Origin: Methylovirgula sp963708155
Lineage (GTDB): Bacteria; Pseudomonadota; Alphaproteobacteria; Rhizobiales; Beijerinckiaceae
Length of the DNA stretch: 64,000 nt
Assembly: GCA_963708155.1 (NCBI GenBank)
Contig: OY970183.1
Coordinates: forward strand, 930,001-994,000
Direction: 5' to 3'
Below the pieces are notes generated by a model. It was not told where the DNA came from, did not search any database, and was given only the letters and a program-made list of their open reading frames with translations. How positions within the stretch are numbered: position 1 is the first letter of the stretch; the number at the start of each line of letters is the position of its first letter. Of this stretch, positions 17,354-26,250 are shown piece after piece. Both the position numbers and the translations under genes were made by a program.

Positions 17354-18786
17354 TTCGCCGCCTGCGTCACCAGTTTGGTGACGAGATAATCCTGAATTGC
17401 CTCGCTGCCGCCCTCGCGGCCAAAGCCGCTCTCTTTCACGCCGCCGAACGGAAATTCAGGCCAGGCGATCTGCGTCTGGTTGATGCCGAGCATGCCGGCT
17501 TCGAGCCGCGCGGCGAGCGCCGAACTCACCGTCGCCGACCGGGTGAAGGCGTAAGACGCGAGCCCGTAAGGCAACCTGTTGGCTTCAGCCAACGCTTCTT
17601 CGAGATCATTAAAGGAATTGACAAGCGCCAGCGGGCCGAACGGCTCCTCGTTCATCGCCCGCGCCGAGAGCGGCACATTGGCGAGGACGGTTGGCGCGAA
17701 GAAATAGCCCTTGTTGCCGATCCTTGCGCCGCCGGTACATAGCTCGGCACCCTGCCCGATCGCATCGGTGATGAAAGCATCCATCGCCTCGACGCGGCGC
17801 GAATTGGCGAGCGGCCCAAGCTGCGTCTCCGGCAGCAAGCCATCGCCGATCTTCAAAGCCTGCGCCGCCGCGACAAACCGGTCGAGAAAAACGCCGTAGA
17901 CGTCCCGCTGGACGAGGAACCGCGTCGGCGCCGTACAGACCTGGCCGGCGTTGCGGAATTTGGCCGCGGCGAGAAGCTTCACCGCCGTTTCGATATCGGC
18001 ATCGGCGAAGACGATGGCTGGCGCATGACCGCCGAGTTCCATCGTGATCCGCTTCATGTGTTTGCCCGCGAGGGCCGCGAGCTGCTTGCCGACCGGCGTC
18101 GAGCCGGTGAAAGATATCTTGCGGATAATCTCATGTGGAATGAGATATTCGGAAATTTCCGCCGGCACGCCATAAACAAGATTGACGCCCCCCGCGGGAA
18201 CGCCGGCGTCTACCAGGGCGCGTATCAGTTCGGCCGGAGAAGCGGGCGTCTCTTCCGGCGCCTTGACGATGATTGAGCAACCGGCCGCCAGCGCCGCGCC
18301 AAGCTTGCGAACGATCTGGTTGAGCGGGAAATTCCATGGCGAAAACGCCGCGACAGGGCCAACAGGCTCCTTGAGCACCAGATTGGTGATATTGGGCGCG
18401 CGCGCAGGCACAACCCGGCCGTAGGCGCGGCGGCTCTCCTCGGCAAACCAATCCAGCGTGTCGGCGGCGGCAAGAACCTCAATCCGCGCTTCGGTCAGCG
18501 GCTTGCCTTGCTCGCGCGTCATCAGGTTTGCGATGTGCGCGACACGCTCGCGCAGGAGATCGCCGGTGCGGCGCAGAATTTTCGCGCGCTCGAAGGCGGA
18601 TACGTCACGCCAAAGCGCGAAGCCGGTTTTGGCCCCCATCAACGCCGCATCGAGATCAGCCGTCTCGGCGCGGGCAACATGACCGATCACGTCCTCCGTC
18701 GCGGGATCGAGGACCGGGATCGTCCGCCCCGCTGCACCCGCGCGCCATTTGCCGTTAATCAGAAGCTGAACCTCGGGGTAATCCAT
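17350..18786 (-). CDS. NAD(P)-dependent aldehyde dehydrogenase (succinate-semialdehyde type)
   Basis: A 478-residue aldehyde dehydrogenase. It has the conserved Asn in FSPWNFPLNQIVRKLG, the cofactor loop FTGSTPVGKQL, the general base Glu in ITMELGGHAPAIVFADAD and the nucleophile Cys in RNAGQVCTAPTRF. The sequence is closest to the succinate-semialdehyde/GabD group. It is the outer gene of the carrier-protein locus and may oxidise an aldehyde released there, or may be an independent catabolic enzyme. Confidence 0.88.
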   Translation of the reverse strand: MDYPEVQLLINGKWRAGAAGRTIPVLDPATEDVIGHVARAETADLDAALMGAKTGFALWRDVSAFERAKILRRTGDLLRERVAHIANLMTREQGKPLTEARIEVLAAADTLDWFAEESRRAYGRVVPARAPNITNLVLKEPVGPVAAFSPWNFPLNQIVRKLGAALAAGCSIIVKAPEETPASPAELIRALVDAGVPAGGVNLVYGVPAEISEYLIPHEIIRKISFTGSTPVGKQLAALAGKHMKRITMELGGHAPAIVFADADIETAVKLLAAAKFRNAGQVCTAPTRFLVQRDVYGVFLDRFVAAAQALKIGDGLLPETQLGPLANSRRVEAMDAFITDAIGQGAELCTGGARIGNKGYFFAPTVLANVPLSARAMNEEPFGPLALVNSFNDLEEALAEANRLPYGLASYAFTRSATVSSALAARLEAGMLGINQTQIAWPEFPFGGVKESGFGREGGSEAIQDYLVTKLVTQAAN

Positions 18787-18906
18787 TGCATCCTCAAAAG
18801 CGTTCTGTCTGCTAATTTATAGCGCTTGCGCCGCCGTACAATTTGCGCCTCTCTTAATCCTGAATTGAAAATTAGTGCGGCACGCCGCCGATGCCAGGAA
18901 AGTGAA

Positions 18907-19728
18907 ATGGGCAGTCTCGATAATTTGACGATCCTTGTTCCCGAGAGCCGCGAACTCAACCTTTTTGCGACCATGATCGAGGAAGAAGGCGCCCGCGTGA
19001 TCCGCTGTCCGCTGGTGCAAATCCTCGATCTCGACGACAGCCGCGAGGCGGAAGTCTGGCTCGACGCCCTGATCGGCGGCGCATTCGAAGATGTCATCTG
19101 GCTCACAGGCGAGGGCCTGCGTCGGCTCCTCGCGCTCGCCCGGCGCACCTGGCGCGGCGATGCTTTCGTCGCGGCCCTGGGAAAAATCCGCTCGATCACC
19201 CGCGGACCCAAGCCGGCGCGCGCCTTGCGCGAGATCGGGCTCGCACCGGGCCTTTCCGCGACGACGCCGACTTCGGAAGGGGTTCTCGCGGCGCTTGCAC
19301 AGGAGGATATCACGGGACGCCGCATTGGCGTTCAGCTTTATCCGGGAGACGGCACGAGCGCGCTACTCGCCGGTCTTCGCCAGCGCGGCGCTGTGCTCAC
19401 GCCGGTAACGCCCTATCGCTATGCCACGCAAACCGAGACGGCACAGGTCATCGCCGCGATCAAGGACCTGATCGAGGGCCGTGTCGATGTGATCGCCTTC
19501 ACCAGCTCGCCGCAGGTCGATCGGCTGTTCTCTGTCGCGCGGGAAGCGGGCCTCGAGCAGCCCTTAAAGGACGCCTTCACACGCGTCGCCGTTGCATCAA
19601 TCGGTCCAGTTGTCGAAGAGACGCTGCAGCGACTCGGCATCACCAATATTCTGCAACCCGAAACGGCCTTCCACATGAAACCGCTGGTGCGGAGCATCGC
19701 AGCCTGGAACGCGCAGCGCGCAAGTTGA
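18907..19728 (+). CDS. hemD: Uroporphyrinogen-III synthase
   Basis: Cyclises hydroxymethylbilane to uroporphyrinogen III for haem, sirohaem and cobalamin. The 273 residues form two alternating domains. Recognisable segments are GRRIGVQLYPGD near the domain swap, VTPYRYATQTE, and the C-terminal DVIAFTSSPQVDRLF followed by VASIGPVVEETLQRLG. The ATG at 18907 has AGGAAAG in front. Sirohaem made from its product is needed by the NirB encoded in this window. Confidence 0.82.
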   Translation: MGSLDNLTILVPESRELNLFATMIEEEGARVIRCPLVQILDLDDSREAEVWLDALIGGAFEDVIWLTGEGLRRLLALARRTWRGDAFVAALGKIRSITRGPKPARALREIGLAPGLSATTPTSEGVLAALAQEDITGRRIGVQLYPGDGTSALLAGLRQRGAVLTPVTPYRYATQTETAQVIAAIKDLIEGRVDVIAFTSSPQVDRLFSVAREAGLEQPLKDAFTRVAVASIGPVVEETLQRLGITNILQPETAFHMKPLVRSIAAWNAQRAS

Positions 19729-19731
19729 GAA

Positions 19732-19751
19732 CGCGCCGGATACCCGGCGCG
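19732..19751. terminator. Bidirectional hairpin between hemD and glycosyltransferase
   Basis: CGCGCCGG-ATAC-CCGGCGCG gives a perfect eight-base GC stem with a four-base loop between two convergent genes. There is no T-tract, so it may help end transcription in both directions only weakly or with Rho. Confidence 0.45.
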
Positions 19752-19755
19752 CCCG

Positions 19756-21150
19756 TCAGGAGTGCGAATAGCTATCCAGCACGGATGGTGTTCCGCGCAA
19801 TCGCGGATGCGCGCGGTCCTGATGTGCCGTTCGGCCGAATATTTGGTGGCTTTCATTTCTCTGCCGAACAACGACGCTGCCTATCTGGGTTACGACATCT
19901 GTCCAGGTTCGCAAAGGTGCATGCACTATCCTCTCGCGATAGATGTCCCGGATGTTTGGATTCAGCAGGGAGCGAATGGCGTCTCTCATGGTGGTCGCGT
20001 GAAACGGCGAGAAATAAGCGCAGAGATTACCGCCGACATACGGAATGGAACTTGTATCGGACGCCGCGCACGGCTTACCAAACCAGAGGCTTTCGCCGAC
20101 CGGCAAGCCCCATCCTTCGAACTGGCTCGGGAAGACCGTGAAGGAACAGGCGGCATAAAGCCAACGTAGTTCTTCGTCGCTCGGTGCCTCTACAAAGACA
20201 ATTCGGCCGGATTCGAAAAATTCATCAAGCCGACGCACAGCCAGATCGGCCTTCCATCCGCGGCGGCCGGCCACGACAAGCAACGGCAGATTATCCCCGT
20301 ACTCGGCGGCGAGTTCGTCCCATATGGAAAAGAGCATCATATGGTTTTTGCGGATCTCCACGGTTCCCACGCACAGGGCGAAGTTGAGATCCTGGAGATG
20401 TCGAACGCGCTGCGTCGGCGGCTCCCCCGGCAGCGCATTGCGCACGGCCCGGGGGAATTCATGCGCCAAAGGCACGATGGACACTTCGGTTTCGCCGTCG
20501 ACGCCAAGTTCGGCTCGCGCGCGTTTAAGGGACTGCGCATTATATTCGGTCGCGACGATGAAACGCGCCGGCAAGCTCACGATTTGCCGGAACTGGTTGG
20601 CGAAATCGTGCCCGATAAGCTCTGGATGGACGATCGGGATGAGATCGTGGATGAGTAAGATAATATCTGCGCCGGTGCCGGCCGCCCGCGCGCACAGGCG
20701 CATAACCGGCGGACTTGTCCAGAAGGCGCCGCCGATAAAGAGCGTACTTTGCGCCGTCATCCTGGGCGCTCGCGAGCAAAGCCGTTTGATCAGCGCCGTC
20801 AATCTCGCTCTTGCAAGTCGTGCGGTTTGAAGCGGCTTTCGCCAGGATGGATATATACCGGGATATGGAAATTTCGCCTTGAGCAGCCGAAATATTACAT
20901 CGGCGTCTCCGTCGGCTTCTTCTATCAGCGGCCGCAGATTGAGCCATGTGCCATTGTGGAGGCTGAAGGGAACAACATCGGAGCAATTACGCGTGAGCAT
21001 CGTGCTCACTTCGATCTGCACGCGAGGAATCCCGGAGCAGGACGTATGCCAGAGGGAATGTGCGACAACATCGGTCAAATCGACATAGATTTTTGATGAT
21101 GCCGAATCCCGGCGGGAGGCTGACCAGAATTTTAGGTCGATGGAAAACAT
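19756..21150 (-). CDS. Glycosyltransferase family 4 protein
   Basis: About 464 residues from the ATG at 21150 (MFSIDLKFWSAS). An upstream in-frame ATG at 21357 would put coding sequence over two operator-like palindromes and is less likely. The C-terminal Rossmann domain shows FALCVGTVEIRKNH, LLVVAGRRGWK and the nucleotide-sugar motif SQFEGWGLPVGESLWFGKPC. The N-terminal domain contains DLIPIVHPE. It probably transfers a sugar during surface polysaccharide assembly. It stands alone, without other polysaccharide genes nearby. Confidence 0.82.
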   Translation of the reverse strand: MFSIDLKFWSASRRDSASSKIYVDLTDVVAHSLWHTSCSGIPRVQIEVSTMLTRNCSDVVPFSLHNGTWLNLRPLIEEADGDADVIFRLLKAKFPYPGIYPSWRKPLQTARLARARLTALIKRLCSRAPRMTAQSTLFIGGAFWTSPPVMRLCARAAGTGADIILLIHDLIPIVHPELIGHDFANQFRQIVSLPARFIVATEYNAQSLKRARAELGVDGETEVSIVPLAHEFPRAVRNALPGEPPTQRVRHLQDLNFALCVGTVEIRKNHMMLFSIWDELAAEYGDNLPLLVVAGRRGWKADLAVRRLDEFFESGRIVFVEAPSDEELRWLYAACSFTVFPSQFEGWGLPVGESLWFGKPCAASDTSSIPYVGGNLCAYFSPFHATTMRDAIRSLLNPNIRDIYRERIVHAPLRTWTDVVTQIGSVVVRQRNESHQIFGRTAHQDRAHPRLRGTPSVLDSYSHS

Positions 21151-21305
21151 CTTGAAGGTTCCCCGTGATGCTCGATCGACACTCCAAAGTTTCCACGCCA
21201 GCCCCGCACGGAAGCCCTCTCGGGCGAAGAAAGTGTCGATTTGTCTGAAATCCGGTCGCGCCCCATCGCCCGGCGTTATGCTGCTAACATATTGATTTTT
21301 AGTGC

Positions 21306-21322
21306 GTGGGTATTTTACCCAC
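21306..21322. promoter_or_regulatory. Operator-like palindrome 1
   Basis: GTGGGTATTTTACCCAC is a perfect 17-base dyad, extendable by one C/G pair. It shares the GTGGGW-N5-WCCCAC pattern with a second copy whose centre lies 52 bases away, about five helical turns. It sits in the divergent region between the glycosyltransferase and DUF6502 genes. Confidence 0.6.
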
Positions 21323-21357
21323 GTAATTTCTTTAGGCGAATCGCGACGGGCAGTCAA

Positions 21358-21374
21358 GTGGGATTGTTTCCCAC
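21358..21374. promoter_or_regulatory. Operator-like palindrome 2
   Basis: GTGGGATTGTTTCCCAC is the second copy of the GTGGGW-N5-WCCCAC dyad, ending 12 bases before the proposed DUF6502 start. This position suggests repression or autoregulation of the DUF6502 operon. Confidence 0.6.
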
Positions 21375-21386
21375 GCTAATTTGGAT

Positions 21387-22274
21387 ATGGTGCTGAGGAT
21401 GCCGAGCGCGCACGAACCGACACCGCCAGATCCCGAACGGCTCCAGACGCCGGTCGCGCGGCTTTTGCGTCCGCTCGTGCGGCTTCTGATCCGCAGCGGA
21501 ATCACCTTCCCTGCGCTCTCAAACACCTTGCGCGAGCTTTACGTAAACGTCGCTGAATATGATTTCGCGCTTCCGGGCAAAGAGCAGACAGACAGTCGCG
21601 TCAGCCTCCTCACCGGCATTCACAGGAAGGAGGTTCGCCGTCTCCGCGGAGCGGGCGCGCCTGTCAGCACAGTGCCGGCCTCTCTCTCACGCACCAGCCG
21701 TATCCTGTCGCGGTGGCTGGCGGCGCCGGAGTTCACGGATGCGCACGGCCGGCCGCTTCCATTGCCACGCACCGCGGATCGCGCCTCCATACCGTCCTTT
21801 GAATTGCTTGTAGTTTCGGTGACTCGCGATGTTCGTCCCCGCGCCGTTCTGGACGAATGGCTCGATCGACGGATTGTGACGATCGACGCCGAGGATCGCA
21901 TTGTGCTGGCGGAAACGGCGGTTATCCCTCCACGAGGAAGTGAGCAGCAGCTTTATTATTTCGGTCGGAACCTTCACGACCACGCCGCTGCGGCGGTTGC
22001 CAATATCCTCAACGCCGAACCGCAATTCCTAGAGCGCGCCGTCCACTATGACGGGCTTTCCGAAGAATTGGCGCAGAAGCTTGAACAGCGCTCGCGCGGA
22101 CTCAGCACAGAAGTCCTTCGCGAAGCCAATCGCGAAGCGCATTCTGCATGTGAGACCGACGCCGGCGGCGCATGGCGCTGGACTTTCGGAATTTACATCT
22201 ACCGCGAGCAGACAGCAGACGACAGCGCGCAGCTTGCGCCGCCTGACGATGACACGCCGGGGGCCGGCTCGTGA
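21387..22274 (+). CDS. DUF6502-like protein (possible DNA-binding regulator)
   Basis: Hypothetical protein of about 295 residues, matching by eye the DUF6502 family. Residues ~25-95 (LLRPLVRLLIRSGITFPALSNTLRELYV, then SLLTGIHRKEVRRL) read like a winged helix-turn-helix. The middle and C-terminal parts have no recognised catalytic motifs. It heads an operon with a DUF5666 gene (GTGA overlap) and a Gly/Pro-rich gene. The paired palindromes just upstream make an autoregulatory role plausible, but this is inference. Start codons at 21381, 21387 or 21399 are all possible. Confidence 0.65.
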   Translation: MVLRMPSAHEPTPPDPERLQTPVARLLRPLVRLLIRSGITFPALSNTLRELYVNVAEYDFALPGKEQTDSRVSLLTGIHRKEVRRLRGAGAPVSTVPASLSRTSRILSRWLAAPEFTDAHGRPLPLPRTADRASIPSFELLVVSVTRDVRPRAVLDEWLDRRIVTIDAEDRIVLAETAVIPPRGSEQQLYYFGRNLHDHAAAAVANILNAEPQFLERAVHYDGLSEELAQKLEQRSRGLSTEVLREANREAHSACETDAGGAWRWTFGIYIYREQTADDSAQLAPPDDDTPGAGS

Positions 22275-23218
22275 GCAATCCGCTGCCTATAGTTCGCCGG
22301 AGATTCCTGCAATTGCTCGCACTGAGCGCGAGTACCTTCGCGTGGTCCGGACGCGGCGCGTTTGGACAGGCCAGCGACCGCGGCATTGGCGGAACCGGAA
22401 CGCCCGGTGTCGCTGAACAAGAAAATCATGATCGCGGCATTGGGGGCACGGGCGTTATCGGCACCATCCGCAAATTCGGAAGCATTGTGGTCAACGGATT
22501 GCGGATCACCTATGCGAAGAATATCCCCGTCCGGATCGACGGCCGCGAGGCCTCAGCCTCGCAATTGCGGATCGGCCACGTGGTCCGCGTGGTCGCCGAT
22601 CAGCGCGGCGGCGTTTATTCGACGCACGCCATCGATGTCGTCAGCGAAGTGGTCGGCGATATCGACAGCATCTCCGGCAACCATCTGGTCGTCCTCGGCC
22701 AGACAGTCTCGACCGCGAATCTCTCAAGAGGTCACCGCTGGACGGCGGGAGATCATGTCGCCGTCAGCGGTCTGCGCCGCCCGGACGGCGTGATTGTCGC
22801 GAGCCTCATCGAACGGCGATCCGACGCGCCGGAGCAGGTCGCGGGACCGATTTCTCAGGCGTCCGATGGCAGCCTGAGAATTGGCGATCTGAAGCTCATG
22901 GGCGTCGACGCGGCGATGATCGGACAACGCGCGCTGCTGACCGGCAAGCTTGCCGACGGTGTCTTTGCGGTCACCGAGAGCCGCGCCGAACTTGGCATCC
23001 TGCGCTCGGAGGTGAGCAAGGTTCTCGTAGAATCCTACATCGAATACAACGACGGTGGCCTCTACACGGGCTCGGGATTTGCGATCGCCGGTCTAAGCAA
23101 CTCGCAACCGTCACATCGCAAGGCGGTGCGTGCGGTGATTTCGGCGACGTTCAAAGACGACGGCACGTTGCACCTCGAATTCGCTGCACATCGAACCGTC
23201 TGGCAACGATCGCGATGA
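22271..23218 (+). CDS. DUF5666 protein with Tat signal
   Basis: Exported protein of 315 residues. The N-terminus has a twin-arginine signal (RRRFLQLLALSAS), followed by two copies of a DRGIGGTG motif separated by about 20 residues. Repeated beta-rich modules then follow (VVNGLRITYAKNIPVRIDGR, DIDSISGNHLVVLGQ), the pattern of the DUF5666 beta-barrel repeats. Function is unknown. The GTG start overlaps the stop of the DUF6502 gene, so the two are coupled. Confidence 0.7.
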   Translation: MSNPLPIVRRRFLQLLALSASTFAWSGRGAFGQASDRGIGGTGTPGVAEQENHDRGIGGTGVIGTIRKFGSIVVNGLRITYAKNIPVRIDGREASASQLRIGHVVRVVADQRGGVYSTHAIDVVSEVVGDIDSISGNHLVVLGQTVSTANLSRGHRWTAGDHVAVSGLRRPDGVIVASLIERRSDAPEQVAGPISQASDGSLRIGDLKLMGVDAAMIGQRALLTGKLADGVFAVTESRAELGILRSEVSKVLVESYIEYNDGGLYTGSGFAIAGLSNSQPSHRKAVRAVISATFKDDGTLHLEFAAHRTVWQRSR

Positions 23219-23222
23219 GGAT

Positions 23223-23444
23223 ATGCCCGAACAGCCCGCAAATCCGCGCGACCATGGAGATTTGTCACAGCCGGGGGGCGCTGTGCCTGGAAATGGTATG
23301 TCCGCGCCGGGCGCGCCGGACAATGGCGGCGGCAGGGGCGGCTCCGGCGGTTTCGGCGGCCCGCCTGGCTTCTCCGCAACGCCCGGTGGTCCCGGCCCGT
23401 TCGGCCCTGGGGGACCCGGCGCGCCGGGCGGAGGTCGTCACTGA
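23223..23444 (+). CDS. Small Gly/Pro-rich protein
   Basis: A 73-residue protein dominated by glycine and proline (GPPGFSATPGGPGPFGPGG) and predicted to be disordered. There is no obvious signal peptide. It starts four bases after the DUF5666 gene with a GATGAGG ribosome-binding site, so it is the third gene of that operon. It could be a scaffold or linker; its function is unknown. Confidence 0.6.
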   Translation: MPEQPANPRDHGDLSQPGGAVPGNGMSAPGAPDNGGGRGGSGGFGGPPGFSATPGGPGPFGPGGPGAPGGGRH

Positions 23445-23545
23445 TGTCTCCGGACGGATCCGCTCAACTGACGCGGTAAGGAAGCACATCGACGTAAAAG
23501 CGCGGTGCGTGACCGCAAATGAGAATCATGGCATAGGTCCGAGCG

Positions 23546-24112
23546 ATGCGGCGCTTCCTCCATCCGTTCGTCTTTCTCCTCTGCCTGTTCGGAATAGGCG
23601 CGCTCGTCCACACTTTCATTGCAATCGCCCCGAATAGGACTTCCATTGGCGGCCCTTTCCGCCTGATGTCGACAGCCGGTCGTGAAATGACCGACGCAGA
23701 CTTCAGGGGCCGGCCCCTGCTGCTCTATTTTGGCTACACGCATTGCCCGGACGTATGTCCGACGACGCTTGCGCATTTGTCCTTAGTCCTGAAGGCGATT
23801 GGCAAACCGGGGCGCGTCGGCGCGGCTTTTGTCACGGTCGATCCCGAGCGCGACACGCTTGCGATGTTGAAGGACTATCTGGCCAGTTTCGATCCGCAAA
23901 TTATCGGGCTATGGGGGACGCCCGGCGAAATCGCCCAAGTCGAGAAAGCCTTCCACGTCACGGCACTTCGTACCCCGGAACCCGGAGGAGGCTACACGAT
24001 AGATCACACGGCCATGGTCTTTCTGATGGACAAGAAAGGCCAGTTCGTCGGCCCGTTTGACGTCGATCTTCCTCCCGAAACCGCCGCAAACCTGCTGCGC
24101 CGATATTTTTGA
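23546..24112 (+). CDS. SCO1/SenC family copper chaperone
   Basis: Membrane-anchored thioredoxin-like protein of 188 residues that delivers copper to, or reduces, the CuA/CuB sites of oxidases. An N-terminal helix (residues ~5-28) anchors it. The copper-binding CPDVCP motif lies in GYTHCPDVCPTTL and the third ligand histidine in YTIDHTAMVFL. It precedes a DUF2946-like gene and the bd-like oxidase operon, suggesting a role in assembling that respiratory branch. Confidence 0.9.
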   Translation: MRRFLHPFVFLLCLFGIGALVHTFIAIAPNRTSIGGPFRLMSTAGREMTDADFRGRPLLLYFGYTHCPDVCPTTLAHLSLVLKAIGKPGRVGAAFVTVDPERDTLAMLKDYLASFDPQIIGLWGTPGEIAQVEKAFHVTALRTPEPGGGYTIDHTAMVFLMDKKGQFVGPFDVDLPPETAANLLRRYF

Positions 24113-24207
24113 GAATTTCCGCGTTTCCACTTTTTCCGTGCGCTCGGTTCGACCGCTTTAGCCGATCTTCTTGAATGTCTTGAGCTTCGCTGCTATAGCG
24201 CGCCTTC

Positions 24208-24621
24208 ATGGGAAAGGGACGCACGGCAACGTCATTGCGCTGGCAGACAATGCTCTGCCTGTTGCTGCCCTACGTCCTGGCATTTCACACCCTCATATTC
24301 GGAATAGCGACCGGTGCGGCAGCGGCGGCCGAGACGAGCGGTCTGCCGTTTCAGGTCATCTGCCACGCCGGCACCCCGAGCCAGCGGCAAGGTACACCGG
24401 GCGATCAAACGCCGGGTTTGCCCGCTTGCTGCAAGCACAATCATTGCGTTCTTGGGACGGGACTGACGCTCCCGACGCTTGAGCGAGCTGTCGCCTGTTT
24501 CGCGAACCATAACCTTCTTGCCTGCCAGACCAAACCTACTTGGCTGGCCGCCGATCCACCTCTGAAGGAAGTCGGCCGATCTCATAGCCGCTCACCGCGC
24601 GCGCCCCCGCTGAACGCTTGA
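24208..24621 (+). CDS. DUF2946-like periplasmic Cys/His protein
   Basis: A 137-residue protein with an N-terminal signal or anchor helix (MLCLLLPYVLAFHTLIFGIA). A short Cys/His-rich segment follows (VICHAG, then ACCKHNHC), as in DUF2946 proteins associated with copper. The C-terminus is basic and unordered. Placed between SCO and the oxidase operon, it may handle copper for it. Assigned by pattern only. Confidence 0.5.
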   Translation: MGKGRTATSLRWQTMLCLLLPYVLAFHTLIFGIATGAAAAAETSGLPFQVICHAGTPSQRQGTPGDQTPGLPACCKHNHCVLGTGLTLPTLERAVACFANHNLLACQTKPTWLAADPPLKEVGRSHSRSPRAPPLNA

Positions 24622-24861
24622 TCGACACGTTCTCGCGTCTCGCTGCCATGGGCACCGAGCGCGTGAACCCGTGCGCGTCTCAACTCCACTCATCGACCAC
24701 GATCTTCGGCAGGACAACCGCCCAGGGCTCGCTTGGTACGAAGACGAACGTTGAAACGCCTGACATCAGCACTTGCTCATGCGTCTGTTGCGCCTGTTCG
24801 CCTGACAAAGCGAAACACGGGCAGCAACTCAGCTGGCAGGAAAAGAGCGGGATCAATCGGA

Positions 24862-26247
24862 ATGAATATGTTGGGATTGTATCCCACGTTTTACGTGCCC
24901 TGGATCGGCACGGCGTGGGTCATGGGACTTATCGGCGTCACGCACGTTGTTGCTTCGCACACCTCGGTTGGCGCATCGTTTCTCTTCGCCTTCTTCGAGA
25001 CAGTCGCCTATCGCGAAAACAAGCCGCAGCTTCTTGGTTTCATCAAGCGCTACGGCATGTTCCTGTTGGTGTTTTCCTACATCATCGGATCAATCACCGG
25101 CCCTGGCATCTGGTACGCGATCACCGTGACGAGCCCGCGCGGCGTCGGCGGCCTCATCCATAACTTTGTCTGGGTGTGGGCCGCGGAATGGGTCTATTTC
25201 ACCGTCGAAGTCATCGGCGTTTATGCCCTCGTCTATCTGCTCGGCAAAATTGACCCTCTCAGTCACCTCAAATTGACATGGTCGTTCGCGCTGGCTTCCT
25301 GGGCGACGATGCTGCTCATCGTCGGCATCCTCTCCTTCATGATGTGGCCGGGCTCCATACGCTGGTACGACACCGGCTCCGCCAGCGACGCCTTCTACAA
25401 TGTCAACTTCTTCGCGCATCTCGCGGTGCGGACCGGCGCCATGCTCGTCATGGCCTCCGTCGTCGGGTTGATCATCGTCAGTCGAGAGAAGGATCTCGCT
25501 CTCAAAGCCGCGGTTGCGCGCATGCTTGCGCCGATCGGGCTGGTAAGCGGGCTCTTCGCCGTGATGATGTTTCTCTATTACCTGCGCACTCTGCCCTACA
25601 ACGCGCAGGTCATGCTCAACGCTTATCTTCTCCCGGTCTATGCACGCGAGATGATCTTCGTCTTCGGCGCGACGACGCTCTATCTGTTGTTGGCTTGGTG
25701 GAAGCCGCGCATGATCGTCACGCCATTGGCGATCATCATGTTCCTCACGGTCGCCATCCTCGGCGTGTGGCCGGAGGAGCGCATGCGCGAATCGATGCGC
25801 AAGCCCTTCGTCGCCGGGCAATATATCTACGGCAATCAGATCATTGCGCGGGACGTCCCCGGCAAGGGAATCAAGGCTGAAGTCGATAGGGTCGCACAAT
25901 ACGGCCTGCTCAAACTCGATCCCTTCATCCCCGACTCTCTCCGCACGATCACCGATTCCAATCGGCTCGAGGCTGGAAAGCTTCTCACTAAAATCGCCTG
26001 TTCGAATTGCCATTCTCTCGAACCCGGCGCGCCTCTGCGGAATCTGCCGGACAAGTTTCATGGCTCTTCGGATGCCGATCTGATCGGGGCGTTCCTGCGC
26101 GGCCCGCTGAAATACGGGGCTCTCCCGTTCATGCCGCGCATCGATCTTCCGGAAGACGAGATTAAGGCCATCGCCGACTACATCGCCAGCGTGAATGCCG
26201 CGCGACAACAAACGATGACCGCCGCACATCTGGCAGCGAAGGAGTAA
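24862..26247 (+). CDS. Cytochrome bd-like quinol oxidase subunit I fused to a cytochrome c domain
   Basis: A 461-residue membrane protein starting at the ATG 24862 (MNMLGLYPTFYVPW). About nine hydrophobic helices cover residues 10-305. Their order and the early histidines (GVTHVVASHTS) recall CydA, but the canonical GRQPW quinol-loop motif is absent. After residue ~310 a soluble domain contains one haem-c site, ACSNCHSLEPG, with a possible methionine ligand in PFMPRID. A bd-like oxidase carrying its own haem c could accept electrons from cytochrome c rather than only from quinol. It is followed after three bases by a second membrane protein and then a dihaem cytochrome c: a three-gene respiratory operon. 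Confidence 0.65.
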   Translation: MNMLGLYPTFYVPWIGTAWVMGLIGVTHVVASHTSVGASFLFAFFETVAYRENKPQLLGFIKRYGMFLLVFSYIIGSITGPGIWYAITVTSPRGVGGLIHNFVWVWAAEWVYFTVEVIGVYALVYLLGKIDPLSHLKLTWSFALASWATMLLIVGILSFMMWPGSIRWYDTGSASDAFYNVNFFAHLAVRTGAMLVMASVVGLIIVSREKDLALKAAVARMLAPIGLVSGLFAVMMFLYYLRTLPYNAQVMLNAYLLPVYAREMIFVFGATTLYLLLAWWKPRMIVTPLAIIMFLTVAILGVWPEERMRESMRKPFVAGQYIYGNQIIARDVPGKGIKAEVDRVAQYGLLKLDPFIPDSLRTITDSNRLEAGKLLTKIACSNCHSLEPGAPLRNLPDKFHGSSDADLIGAFLRGPLKYGALPFMPRIDLPEDEIKAIADYIASVNAARQQTMTAAHLAAKE

Positions 26248-26250
26248 TCA

